The position numbers and the translations under genes were made by a program. From NCBI GenBank assembly GCA_030655075.1, contig JAURWE010000101.1, positions 1 to 64,000 of the forward strand: a DNA stretch of 64,000 bases. The letters run 5' to 3'. Position 1 is the first letter of the stretch. Every line of letters begins with the position of its first letter. The notes below the pieces were generated by a model. It ran no database searches. It had not been told where the DNA came from and was given only the letters and a program-made list of their open reading frames with translations. This stretch comes from Pararhizobium sp. GTDB taxonomy: Bacteria; Pseudomonadota; Alphaproteobacteria; Rhizobiales; Rhizobiaceae. Positions 9,624 through 17,814 of the stretch are shown here, piece after piece.

Positions 9624-10434
9624 GGGCCCGCTCCCGTCCGGATCGAACTGCGAGCAGGCGGGCGGCGACCTCGACGAAGCCGGCACCGCCGCGCCGGGCG
9701 GCGATGAAGGCGGGCAAGGCGCTGCCACTGTCCTTGAAATCCGCGACATTGGCGACGCCGCAGGAATTCGGGAAAAAGGAGAACATCGGTCCGTCGTTCG
9801 GGCTGTCGCCGACGAAGACGATGCTGTCCTTCTCGGCGTCGAGATCCATGCCGAGAATGTCGGCGGCAAAGATCCGGCTCATCGACAGCTTGTCATAGTC
9901 TCCAAACCAGCCGTTGACATGGATCGAGGAGAGCTTTGCGACGGCACCTTCGTCCTTAAAGATTTTCAGGACGCGGTCGATTTCGGCGACAGGCAACGGA
10001 TCGACATCCTCGCAGACGTCGATGGCAAGATCGGCCTCGCGATAGAGCTGGTCCGAGGCAATGCCGGTGCCCGGCACTTCGCGCAGGATGCGCTCGCGCA
10101 GCCGGTCGAGCTTGGCGCGGTTGGTCTTGCGCTCCGCGTCGGTGGCAAAGAACCGCTGGCGCATCTTGCGGGCCTCGCGGTCGTAGGAAAAATAGAAGGC
10201 GCCGTTTTCGCCGACAATGCCGGCCACCGGCCAGAAGCGGGTGATCATGTCGCACCAGCCCGCGGGGCGGCCGGTGATCGGCACGACGTTGAGGCCGGCC
10301 TGCGACAAATGTTCCAGCGCCGCATAGGCATCGGCATGGAGCTGGCCCTCGGTGGTCAGCGTGTCATCGATATCGGTGAAGACCGTGGTGACACCGGCGA
10401 GCGCCGTGTCGGAGAGTTCGGAGAGCGGACGCAT
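9616..10434 (-). CDS. HAD-superfamily (IIB) phosphatase
   Basis: The 272-residue protein carries the HAD motifs: DIDDT (residues 21-25) with the nucleophilic aspartate, PITGR in motif II, and GDSPND in motif IV. A cap inserted between motifs II and III matches subclass IIB, which includes sugar phosphatases and mannosyl-3-phosphoglycerate phosphatase. It probably removes phosphate from a small sugar or polyol phosphate. Its ATG shares one base with the stop of the upstream dehydrogenase (TGATG), so the two are coupled. A phosphatase beside two kinases suggests repair of misphosphorylated by-products or release of a free polyol. Substrate unknown. Confidence 0.82.
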   Translation of the reverse strand: MRPLSELSDTALAGVTTVFTDIDDTLTTEGQLHADAYAALEHLSQAGLNVVPITGRPAGWCDMITRFWPVAGIVGENGAFYFSYDREARKMRQRFFATDAERKTNRAKLDRLRERILREVPGTGIASDQLYREADLAIDVCEDVDPLPVAEIDRVLKIFKDEGAVAKLSSIHVNGWFGDYDKLSMSRIFAADILGMDLDAEKDSIVFVGDSPNDGPMFSFFPNSCGVANVADFKDSGSALPAFIAARRGGAGFVEVAARLLAVRSGRERAHG

Positions 10435-11780
10435 CAGCATTCCTCCTCGATGAACTGTTCGAGGATGCCCATGTCGGCGGCAAGATCGAGCATCGAATAG
10501 CGGTTGCGCATCTCCTTGGAGAAACGGACGGCATCGCGGTAGAGATCGCGGTCCATGCCGACTTCCGCCGGGGTCGCGCCGCCACCGGCCGCCCGGATGT
10601 GACCGGCCAGCGTTGCGGAGGGAACCGCCATGTCCTTCAGCCTCAGCCGCAGTGTGGGCCAGAGCCTTTCGAGATCGGCATTGAAGCGGTCGGCACGGAC
10701 CTGATCCATGACTTTGGCGCGCGAGGCATTCAGGCACTCGTCGACGGCAGCGGCCGGGTATCGGCTGCGAATGGCGGCCTCGTCGAACAGGGTCGGATGC
10801 ACTTTCGGCGCCGTTTCGCTGGCGAGGATGATTTCCTGCAGCCGGGCCATGGTGACCGATGAGACACCAACCTGCTGGCCATGCACCGTGCCGGGATGGC
10901 GGGCGCCGGCGAAACTGTCTATCCAGTGCGAGATCTGGTGCTCGCCCATGGAGCCCGGATGGCTCATGCCGGTAATGCTGATGCCGAAGCCGCCAAGCGT
11001 CAGGATGCGGTGCAGGTAGCCAATCGCTTCATGATCGCGGCGGCCGAGACCTTCGGAGCGCGCCATGGTGGCATCCTCGTCTTCGGTCTGCAGCACATAG
11101 GGCGAGGTGGCATACTCGGTGCCCAGCAACATGTGGGAAAAGTACCAGTCGACCTGCGCCGTCGAGCGGCACAGGCTGTCGCCGAAACCGGCGGCAATCA
11201 GGTATTGCGGCGCACCGGCGCTGACTTCGATGTCGAGAAAAACACCCTTGGCGGCATGGGCCGGCCTTGTGGTTTTGAGGCCGCTGTCGAGCGTGATCGA
11301 TGCTGTCGTGGAGGTATAGCCGTTCATTGACGGCGCTGTGCCGAAGACGCTGTACTGGCGGCCATCGCCAGCCGTCGCATATTTGCAGAGATCGTTGATC
11401 GTGCCGGAACCGACGGCGATCAGCGCATCGACATGGCGTGTCCTGTCGCGCAGCGCCCGGACTTCGCCTTCGTCGGCATGGGGATGATCGAGAACGATGA
11501 CGGAGGCGCGGCTGCCGAGACTGCGGGCAATCGCATAACCATAAGCGTCGTAGGTATCGCGGTCGGCAACCACGCCGTAGGTGGCGGCCGGCATGGTGCG
11601 GGCAATGAGGTCGGCCTCCGCGCCGCGCAGACTGTCTTCGATGATGACCGTCTTGAACGGAATTTCCGCGTGCAGCCCGGTGTCCGGGTTAAGCCAGGCA
11701 CCCGCACTCACATCGCGGATCACATCGTTCCAGTCGCGCCGTCCGGCCGGTGGCCGGATAGCGTTGGCTGCATTCTGCAT
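10434..11780 (-). CDS. sn-Glycerol-1-phosphate dehydrogenase (AraM-like)
   Basis: The 448-residue protein matches the iron-containing-alcohol-dehydrogenase-like AraM/EgsA family. Visible marks are the nucleotide-binding GSGTIND (residues 124-130), APSMNGY, and metal-ligand histidines in HPGSMGEHQISHW and HPGTVHGQQ. The family interconverts dihydroxyacetone phosphate and sn-glycerol-1-phosphate with NAD(P)H. In Bacillus it supplies glycerol-1-phosphate for lipids; in this catabolic operon the oxidative direction is more plausible. The start at 11780 is preceded by GGGAGGAGAGA. It is the first gene of the nine-gene operon and is transcribed away from the SorC-type regulator. Confidence 0.85.
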   Translation of the reverse strand: MQNAANAIRPPAGRRDWNDVIRDVSAGAWLNPDTGLHAEIPFKTVIIEDSLRGAEADLIARTMPAATYGVVADRDTYDAYGYAIARSLGSRASVIVLDHPHADEGEVRALRDRTRHVDALIAVGSGTINDLCKYATAGDGRQYSVFGTAPSMNGYTSTTASITLDSGLKTTRPAHAAKGVFLDIEVSAGAPQYLIAAGFGDSLCRSTAQVDWYFSHMLLGTEYATSPYVLQTEDEDATMARSEGLGRRDHEAIGYLHRILTLGGFGISITGMSHPGSMGEHQISHWIDSFAGARHPGTVHGQQVGVSSVTMARLQEIILASETAPKVHPTLFDEAAIRSRYPAAAVDECLNASRAKVMDQVRADRFNADLERLWPTLRLRLKDMAVPSATLAGHIRAAGGGATPAEVGMDRDLYRDAVRFSKEMRNRYSMLDLAADMGILEQFIEEEC

Positions 11781-11939
11781 TCTCTCCTCCCAGAGCAATT
11801 TCTGGCAATTTTCATCAGTGCGTGCAAAATGTCAATGGCTTTTTTTATATTAGCTTGGCAAATGCCAAACATGAAAATCCGCAGATAAGGATATGCTGGA
11901 CTTGCAGCGGAAAAGCTGGCAATCATCGCGGCAGGAGAC
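11781..11939. promoter_or_regulatory. Divergent control region with palindromic operator candidate
   Basis: This 159-bp gap separates the polyol operon from its regulator. A 14-bp inverted repeat, TTGGCAAATGCCAA, lies at 11855-11868, and related TGGCAA half-sites occur at 11803-11808 and near 11917. Toward the operon, TTGACA (complement of 11830-11835) is followed after 17 bases by AAAATT, a usable -35 with a weak -10, which suggests a need for activation. The region is AT-rich relative to its surroundings. Binding of the adjacent SorC-type regulator here is inferred. Confidence 0.55.
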
Positions 11940-12941
11940 ATGTTCAGTTCAATGCGCGCTACTCGGGCCGACGACAAAATTGCCAAGCGGAAACCACCGC
12001 CGCCGATGCAGTTTGGCGCGGATCAGCCGCTATGGGCGGCATGGCTTTATTACGAGGAAGGCCTGAAGCAGGACGAGATCGCCGAGCGTCTCGGCATTTC
12101 ACGCGCCTCCGTCTTCAATCTGCTGCAAAAGGCGCGCGACGACGGGATCGTGACGATTACCATCGACCCGACGCGGCTCGAGCGCGCCGATCTTTCGGTC
12201 GAGCTGAAGGAAAAGGGCGGACTGCTGGAATGCTACGTGCTACCGGCCGACGGCTCCGGTGCAGCACTCTATGACCGCATCGGCAGGCTCGGTGCGCGCA
12301 TTCTCGAACAGAAGATCGAGGACGAGGATGTGATCGGGGTTGCCTGGGGCCGCACGGTCATGTCGCTGTCGAAGGCCCTGTCGCCGGCCAACAAACCCGG
12401 CGTGACGGTGGCGCAGGTTACCGGCAGCTCGATGGCGACCTATGATTTCTCGCCGGAACTCTGCACCTCGAACATCGCCGCACGGCTGAACGCACGCTGT
12501 GTCAACCTGCATGCGCCGGGTGTCGTTTCCAATCCGAGCATGAAGAAGCTGCTGATGCAGGAACCGATCATCGAGCAGCATTTCAATCTTCTGCGCCAGT
12601 GCACCAAGACCCTGTTCGGCGTCACGCATCTGAGCGGCCCGACGCTTCTGGAAGACAGCGGCGTCATGACCGAGGAGCTGCTTTTGCAGTACCAGCAGAG
12701 CGGTGCAGTGGGCTTTGCATCGGGTTATTTCTTCGATCCGGAGGGCAAGATCATCCGGACAGGATTCGACGACCGGCATATCGTCATGCCTATCGAGGAC
12801 TTCTTTCAGGTGCCGCGCCGCATCTGCATCGGCGGCGGCCCGGAAAAGATCACGGCGATCCAGGGCATGCTGAAGGCTGAGCTGGCGAATGTCCTGATCA
12901 CCGATCAGGACACGGCGCGCAGCCTGTGCGGTATTCTTTAG
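11940..12941 (+). CDS. SorC/DeoR-type sugar-responsive transcriptional regulator
   Basis: The 333-residue protein has an N-terminal helix-turn-helix (about residues 41-62, with LGISRASVFNLL) and a long C-terminal sugar-phosphate-binding domain of the SorC type. This includes GVAWGRT near residue 140 and GGGPEK near residue 300. Regulators of this family, such as EryD of the erythritol operon, respond to phosphorylated intermediates. It is divergent from the polyol operon and probably controls it from the shared 159-bp gap. AGGAG lies two bases before the ATG at 11940; a second ATG at 11952 is possible. It ends four bases from the convergent kdgF. Confidence 0.85.
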   Translation: MFSSMRATRADDKIAKRKPPPPMQFGADQPLWAAWLYYEEGLKQDEIAERLGISRASVFNLLQKARDDGIVTITIDPTRLERADLSVELKEKGGLLECYVLPADGSGAALYDRIGRLGARILEQKIEDEDVIGVAWGRTVMSLSKALSPANKPGVTVAQVTGSSMATYDFSPELCTSNIAARLNARCVNLHAPGVVSNPSMKKLLMQEPIIEQHFNLLRQCTKTLFGVTHLSGPTLLEDSGVMTEELLLQYQQSGAVGFASGYFFDPEGKIIRTGFDDRHIVMPIEDFFQVPRRICIGGGPEKITAIQGMLKAELANVLITDQDTARSLCGIL

Positions 12942-12944
12942 AGC

Positions 12945-13274
12945 TTACAGAAAATCGTCGCGCTGTGGCGTGAACGTGTCGATCAGCAATCCCTCTTCCA
13001 GCGCCACCACGCCGTGTACCAGATTGGGCGCGACGATAAAGCTGCCGCCTTGGGGCAAGGTCGTCGTAACGCCATCGACGGTGACCTCGAAGGCGCCCTT
13101 GGCGACATAGCTCACCTGTGTGTGCGGGTGCGAATGCAGTGCACCAATGGCGCCCTTGTCGAAGCCGAAGGCGACGAGCATCATTTCTGGGCGGTAAGAC
13201 AGAACGGCGCGGCGGTTGCCGGGCGAGGTTTCGGTCCAGTTCAGATTTTCCGGCAGCGTATAGTGATCAGACAT
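12945..13274 (-). CDS. kdgF: KdgF-like cupin, unsaturated-uronate linearising enzyme
   Basis: The 109-residue protein is a single cupin domain with the metal-binding pattern HSHPHTQ followed by a later histidine (LVHGV). Size and sequence style fit KdgF, which helps open 4,5-unsaturated galacturonate to 5-keto-4-deoxyuronate, the KduI substrate. It is the last gene of the uronate operon, 11 bases after the kduD stop. Its position beside kduI and kduD is the strongest support for the assignment, since small cupins are otherwise hard to tell apart. Confidence 0.8.
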   Translation of the reverse strand: MSDHYTLPENLNWTETSPGNRRAVLSYRPEMMLVAFGFDKGAIGALHSHPHTQVSYVAKGAFEVTVDGVTTTLPQGGSFIVAPNLVHGVVALEEGLLIDTFTPQRDDFL

Positions 13275-13285
13275 TGCTTGGTTCC

Positions 13286-14041
13286 TTATCGCGCCAGCCA
13301 GCCGCCATCGACGGGCAGGACCGTGCCGTGCACATAGTCCGAGGCCCTTGAGGCCAGAAAGACCGCAGCGCCCGCCATATCATCGGCGCGCGCCCAACGC
13401 CCGGCTGGAATGCGCTTGAGAATATCGGTGTTGCGCACAGCATCGGCCCGGAGCGCCGTGGTGTTGTTGGTCTCGACATAACCGGGCGCGATGGCGTTGA
13501 CGTTGATCCGGTGGGCCGCCCATTCGTTGGCCATCAGCCGCGTCAGGCCGGCAAGGCCGCTCTTGGCCGCCGTGTAGGAGGCGACGCGGATACCGCCCTG
13601 GAATGACAGCAGCGAGGCGATGTTGATGCTCTTCGCAGGCATCTTTTCCGCCATCGCTGATCGGGCAAAAGCCTGGCAGAGAAAGAAGGCCGATTTCAGA
13701 TTGGTGTCCATGACCGCATCCCAGTCTTCCTCGGTGAAATCGATCGTATCGGCGCGCCGGATGATGCCGGCATTGTTGACGAGAATATCCGGGCGCCCGC
13801 CAAAATTGCCGGCCTTGCCGATCAGGGTGCGAACCTCATCCATCCGGGAGAGGTCGGCGCGCAGCGAATGAAACGCCCGGCCACTTGCCGTGACGCGGGC
13901 GGCCGTTTCCTCCATCGGCGAGCGGCCGACGCCGATGATGTCGGCACCGGCTTCGGCAAGGCCGACGGCGATCGCCTGGCCGATGCCGGTGTTGGCGCCG
14001 GTGACGATGGCAGAGCGGCCGGAAAGGTCGAACAGGCTCAT
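13286..14041 (-). CDS. kduD: 2-dehydro-3-deoxy-D-gluconate 5-dehydrogenase (KduD-type SDR)
   Basis: The 251-residue short-chain dehydrogenase has the NAD-binding GANTGIG at the N-terminus, NNAG in the middle, and the catalytic Ser and YxxxK (IASLLSF, SYTAAKSG). KduD reduces 3-deoxy-D-glycero-2,5-hexodiulosonate to 2-keto-3-deoxygluconate in pectin and uronate catabolism. The ATG at 14041 overlaps the kduI stop by four bases (ATGA). That tight coupling, plus kdgF downstream, supports KduD over a generic SDR. No KDG kinase or aldolase is in the window, so the product must be processed by genes elsewhere. Confidence 0.88.
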   Translation of the reverse strand: MSLFDLSGRSAIVTGANTGIGQAIAVGLAEAGADIIGVGRSPMEETAARVTASGRAFHSLRADLSRMDEVRTLIGKAGNFGGRPDILVNNAGIIRRADTIDFTEEDWDAVMDTNLKSAFFLCQAFARSAMAEKMPAKSINIASLLSFQGGIRVASYTAAKSGLAGLTRLMANEWAAHRINVNAIAPGYVETNNTTALRADAVRNTDILKRIPAGRWARADDMAGAAVFLASRASDYVHGTVLPVDGGWLAR

Positions 14042-14880
14042 CGCAGGCTTTCCATCGGCACCTTGTCCATGTCGGTAAAGCTCATGTTGTCGCCGGCCAT
14101 GGCCCAAATGAACGAGTAGCGGCCGGTGCCGGCCCCGGAATGGATGGACCAGCCGGGCGACAGGACGGCATCATGGCTTTTCAGCACGAGATGCCGGGTC
14201 TCGTTCGGCTCTCCCATGAAATGGAAGATTCGGGTCGTCTCTTCCATGCCGAAATAGAGATAGACCTCCATGCGCCGGTCATGCACGTGCGCGGGCATGG
14301 TGTTCCAGACCGAGCCGGGTTCGAACATGGTGAGGCCGACCAGAAGCTGGCAGCTGTCGCAGACATCCGGATGGACATACTGATTGATGGTACGGGCATT
14401 GGCCTCGACGGCCGAGCCGGTGTGCACCTTCTTGGCCATGTCGAGCGTGATCAGCACGGTCGGGCAGGTCCGGTGCGCCGGCGCGCTCAGGAGGTAGAAT
14501 TCGGCCGGGCCGGCCGCATCGTCGCTCTCGAACGACAGAATGCCTTCGCCCATGCCGACATAGAGCGCATCTTGAAAGCCAAGCGGATAGGCCTTACCGC
14601 CGACGGTCACCGTGCCTTTGCCGCCGATATTGAGAATGGCCGCCTCGCGCCGCTCGAGAAACTGGCTGGTGCCGGTTTCCTTGACCTGATCGATGACGAG
14701 ATCGCCACCTGCGGGGACTATGCCGCCGACGATCATGCGGTCGAGATGGCTGTAGGTGAGATTGATCTGGCCTTTGACAAACAGACCCTCGATCAGGAAC
14801 CCATCGCGCAGGCCGTCGGTATCGCGCCTTTTTGTGTCTTCGGGGCCAATCGCCTGGCGCACGTTTACGGAAATTGTCAC
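14038..14880 (-). CDS. kduI: 5-dehydro-4-deoxy-D-glucuronate isomerase (KduI)
   Basis: The 280-residue protein matches KduI in length (E. coli 278) and in its zinc-binding cupin core (MPAHVHDRRMEVYLYF, with HxH and a Glu ligand, and a later His in WSIHSG). It isomerises 5-keto-4-deoxyuronate to 3-deoxy-D-glycero-2,5-hexodiulosonate. The start is GTG at 14880: the only nearby ATG is out of frame and hits TGA at once, and the conserved TISVNVRQ begins right after this GTG. AAGAGG lies upstream as a modest ribosome site. It follows the ATPase gene after 31 bases. Confidence 0.9.
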   Translation of the reverse strand: MTISVNVRQAIGPEDTKRRDTDGLRDGFLIEGLFVKGQINLTYSHLDRMIVGGIVPAGGDLVIDQVKETGTSQFLERREAAILNIGGKGTVTVGGKAYPLGFQDALYVGMGEGILSFESDDAAGPAEFYLLSAPAHRTCPTVLITLDMAKKVHTGSAVEANARTINQYVHPDVCDSCQLLVGLTMFEPGSVWNTMPAHVHDRRMEVYLYFGMEETTRIFHFMGEPNETRHLVLKSHDAVLSPGWSIHSGAGTGRYSFIWAMAGDNMSFTDMDKVPMESLR

Positions 14881-14911
14881 GGCATCTGCCTCTTGTCGCT
14901 GGATGGAAGGA

Positions 14912-15652
14912 TCACGTGAGGACCACGTATTCGGTGAGCTGGCTGATGGAGGTGTCGGCCTTGTTGACATCGAAGACCTTGGTCCCATGGCTCATGATCA
15001 CGAAACGGTCGCAGACCTGGTAGGCGTGATAGAGATTGTGCGTCACCAGCACGCTTGAGACGTTTTCGGCCTTGAGCTTCAGGACCTGGGCCAGCAGCGC
15101 TTCGGTTTCGCGCACGGACAGAGCCGAGGTCGGTTCGTCGAGCAGCAGCACCCGCCGCTTGAAAAAGACGGCGCGGGCGATGGCGACCGCCTGTTTCTGG
15201 CCGCCGGAGAGATCACCGACCAGCTTGTCGGGCGAGTCGATGCCCGAGATGTGGACGGCCTTTTCCAGCACTTCCATGGCGATGTCGCGCATTTCGGCCT
15301 GTTTCAGGAAACCAAAACCATCGGTGCGCTCGCGGCCCATGAAGATGTTGCGGGTGATCGACAGCGAATCGACCAGTGCGGTGTTCTGGTAGATGGTCTC
15401 GATGCCGGCATCGGCGGAATCGGAGCGGCAGGTGAACACCGTCTTCTGTCCATCGACGCTCAGATGGCCGGAGGTCGGCTTGTGAATGCCGGAAATCAGG
15501 TTGACGGTGGTCGACTTGCCGGCACCGTTGTCGCCGAGAAGGCCGACGACCTCGCTTGGGCCGACATGGAAGCTCAGGTCCTTCAGCGCCGTCAGGGCGC
15601 CGAAGCTTTTCGAGATATTGTGCAGTTCGAGAAGATTGGGTGCGGACATCAT
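14912..15652 (-). CDS. ABC sugar transporter, single-domain ATPase (FrcA type)
   Basis: The 246-residue protein is one nucleotide-binding domain with Walker A (GDNGAGKST), signature LSGGQKQ and Walker B (LLLDEPTSAL). It is half the length of RbsA-type ATPases and matches the FrcA group of rhizobial fructose-type importers, where a single domain homodimerises. The ATG overlaps the permease stop by four bases (ATGA). It powers uptake in the kdu operon; unsaturated uronates or related oligouronides are the likely cargo by context. Confidence 0.88.
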   Translation of the reverse strand: MMSAPNLLELHNISKSFGALTALKDLSFHVGPSEVVGLLGDNGAGKSTTVNLISGIHKPTSGHLSVDGQKTVFTCRSDSADAGIETIYQNTALVDSLSITRNIFMGRERTDGFGFLKQAEMRDIAMEVLEKAVHISGIDSPDKLVGDLSGGQKQAVAIARAVFFKRRVLLLDEPTSALSVRETEALLAQVLKLKAENVSSVLVTHNLYHAYQVCDRFVIMSHGTKVFDVNKADTSISQLTEYVVLT

Positions 15653-16668
15653 GCAGCTCCCCGGCGTTCGATGAGATGATTGAAGGCAGCGGCCACGACG
15701 ATCAGCGTTGCGATGAACATGTCGAGGTAGAAGCCCGGAGCCCGCAGAAGCAGAAGCACGTCGGTGATGGTGTGGATGAGCATGACACCGAGGAAGATAC
15801 CGATGATCGAGCCGCGTCCGCCCCTGAGAGACAGGCCACCGATGACGCAGGCAGCAATCGCCTGCAATTCAAGACCGGCACCCTGGCCCGGCTGGACGCT
15901 GCCGACACGCGAGGTGGCGATGATGCCGGCCACGGCCGCCATGCCGCCGGCGATAGCAAAGGTGATCAGCTTGACGCGGTGGGTGTTGATGCCGATGGCA
16001 ATTGCTGCAGCCGGGTTGCCGCCGGTGGCAAAGACATGGTTGCCGAACTTGTGGCGATGGAGCAGCAGGTAGAAGGCGAAGACAAAGACCAGCATCCAGA
16101 TAAAGGCGGCGTTGATTCCGAAGATCGTACCGGCAAAAAGGCCGGAGAAAGCTGGCTCCGGATCGAAACGGACCTGGACCGCGCCATTGTAGAGCAGCAC
16201 GGCACCGCGCCAGAACAGCATGCCGCCGAGCGTCACGATGAAGGAGGGCAGGCCGAAGCGCTGGACGATGGTGCCGTTGAGCAAGCCGATCAGCACACCG
16301 GTGAGGATGCCGAGCGGAGCGGCAATAAAGGCGCTGATGCCGGCCTCGACCAGCGTTGCCATGAGGATCGCCGTGAAGGTGTAGACCGAGCCGATCGACA
16401 GATCGAACTCGCCGGCGATCATCAGGATGCCGGCGCCGAGCGCCAGGCAGCCGAGAACCGGAATCGCCTTCATCAGGATGGTGAGATTTTGCGGCGACAT
16501 GTAGCGGAAGTCGTCGGGATAGGCGAGCGCGCCGGCGATGCAGACGATCTGCAGGGTGACGAAGACCAGCAGAATGGCGCCGGCCGGCATGGTCATGATC
16601 TGCTTCAGCAGCGATTGTTTTTTCGTGCGCGATTTCGGCGCGACACCGTCGGTGATTGTGTGGGTCAC
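15649..16668 (-). CDS. ABC sugar transporter, permease (FrcC type)
   Basis: The 339-residue polytopic membrane protein belongs to the BPD_transp_2 permease family. It begins with a short polar and basic tail (KSRTKKQSLLK) and continues with about nine or ten membrane segments. The C-terminal part holds the conserved GGLSLRGGRGS loop that contacts the ATPase. The start appears to be GTG at 16668; no better start with a ribosome site is visible. As the only permease in this operon it probably forms a homodimer. It lies between the binding-protein and ATPase genes. Confidence 0.87.
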   Translation of the reverse strand: MTHTITDGVAPKSRTKKQSLLKQIMTMPAGAILLVFVTLQIVCIAGALAYPDDFRYMSPQNLTILMKAIPVLGCLALGAGILMIAGEFDLSIGSVYTFTAILMATLVEAGISAFIAAPLGILTGVLIGLLNGTIVQRFGLPSFIVTLGGMLFWRGAVLLYNGAVQVRFDPEPAFSGLFAGTIFGINAAFIWMLVFVFAFYLLLHRHKFGNHVFATGGNPAAAIAIGINTHRVKLITFAIAGGMAAVAGIIATSRVGSVQPGQGAGLELQAIAACVIGGLSLRGGRGSIIGIFLGVMLIHTITDVLLLLRAPGFYLDMFIATLIVVAAAFNHLIERRGAA

Positions 16669-16697
16669 TGTGGTTACTCTGTTCCGGGGATCGCGAT

Positions 16698-16723
16698 GAC
16701 CTTCCGGCTGGCGCCGGAAGGTC
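16698..16723 (-). other. Stable stem-loop between binding-protein and permease genes
   Basis: GACCTTCCGGC and GCCGGAAGGTC form a perfect 11-bp stem with a four-base loop, located after the binding-protein stop and before the permease start. No T-run follows in the minus direction, so transcript stabilisation or processing is more likely than full termination. The same arrangement occurs in the polyol operon at 5379-5404. Confidence 0.6.
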
Positions 16724-16738
16724 TTTCAAGCGAAGCGC

Positions 16739-17689
16739 TTAGCGGTAGCTGCCGATCAGCGGCTTGACGGAGCTGATGCGCGACTTGTCGAGGAAGGCGC
16801 CCTGTCCGGTGTCGATGTCCGTCGGGGTCAGGCCGTATTTTTTCGACAGCGCGATCTGGGCGATCGGATAGTAGCCCTGCAGGTAAGGCTGCTGGTCCAT
16901 CGTCGCGAACATGGCGCCCGATTCCACCGCGTTGACGATTTCGACCGCGAGATCGAAACCGCCGAACGGAATGTTGACGCCAGCATCCTTGATGGCGCCC
17001 GCACCGACGGTCGAGGTGACCGAACCCGTGCCGAAGAGAGCCTTGGTGTTGGGGTTTGCGATCAGAAACTGGGCGAGGATGTTCTGCGCTTCGGCCGGAT
17101 CGAGACCGGACTTGACCGTCTCAACCTTGATGCCATGCTCCTTCATCGACTTCTCGATGCCGCCGCCACGGGCGACAGCGAAGCTGGCTTCCGGAATTTC
17201 GCGCGGGTTGAAGACCATGTCGCCTTCCTTCAGGCCGAACTGCTCGATCATGCGGTTGCCGAGCTCGTAGCCGGAGGCGAACTCGTTCATGCCGACATAG
17301 GCCTGGCGGCAATTGCCCTTGGCGCCATCGAGATCGTCATTGTTGAAGCCAATGACGACGATGCCGGCCTTGACGGCCGCGCAGATGCTGGCGTCGAAGG
17401 CGTCCGAGCTGGAGATGGCGACGGCGATGCCGTCGACGCCTGCAGCCGTGGCGCTTTCGATCAGGTCGTTCTGGCGAACCGGATCGTTGTTGGCGTACTG
17501 AACGTCGAGATCGACGCCGAACTGCTCGGCGGCATCCTTGGCGCCCTTGACCACAGGATTGAAGAACTGGACACTCGGATCCAGGTAAATGATCATCGTG
17601 GCCTTGACATCGGCCGCCGTGGCGGTGGATGAGAAGGCAATAGCTGCGCATGCCGCAAGCATTGCGGTTTTCAGTTTGGTCAATTTCAT
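16739..17689 (-). CDS. ABC sugar transporter, periplasmic substrate-binding protein (FrcB type)
   Basis: The 316-residue protein has a Sec signal peptide (MKLTKLKTAMLAACAAIAF, cleaved after an Ala-rich TATA-A region) and a Peripla_BP_4 sugar-binding fold. The ATG at 17689 follows GGAGGATACGCAA. It should deliver the substrate to the single permease at 15649. Its place between an aldehyde dehydrogenase and the kdu genes points to uronate-derived substrates, but the sequence does not name the sugar. Two hairpins lie in the 125-base gap upstream and a strong one lies downstream. Confidence 0.88.
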   Translation of the reverse strand: MKLTKLKTAMLAACAAIAFSSTATAADVKATMIIYLDPSVQFFNPVVKGAKDAAEQFGVDLDVQYANNDPVRQNDLIESATAAGVDGIAVAISSSDAFDASICAAVKAGIVVIGFNNDDLDGAKGNCRQAYVGMNEFASGYELGNRMIEQFGLKEGDMVFNPREIPEASFAVARGGGIEKSMKEHGIKVETVKSGLDPAEAQNILAQFLIANPNTKALFGTGSVTSTVGAGAIKDAGVNIPFGGFDLAVEIVNAVESGAMFATMDQQPYLQGYYPIAQIALSKKYGLTPTDIDTGQGAFLDKSRISSVKPLIGSYR

Positions 17690-17738
17690 TTGCGTATCCT
17701 CCCTTTGGATGTGCAATCGGGTCGAAAGACCCCCAATG

Positions 17739-17780
17739 TCTTGGCTGGCGGGCTCCGACCAAAGATCGCGCCAGCCAAGA
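17739..17780 (-). other. Long-arm inverted repeat upstream of binding-protein gene
   Basis: TCTTGGCTGGCG (17739-17750) and CGCCAGCCAAGA (17769-17780) are perfect 12-base arms around an 18-base loop. A smaller hairpin, GGGTC-GAAA-GACCC, follows nearer the gene at about 17720-17732. Both lie between the aldehyde dehydrogenase and the binding protein. They may separate expression of the first gene from the transporter; the role is inferred. Confidence 0.5.
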
Positions 17781-17814
17781 TGTTTCCCTCCCCCTCAGTA
17801 TCCGGTGACCGAAA

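Noticed and set aside
15556..16767. 403-codon open frame antisense to the FrcC-type permease
   Set aside because: The product is highly charged low-complexity sequence, as expected from the reverse of hydrophobic codons; the permease has clear family features.
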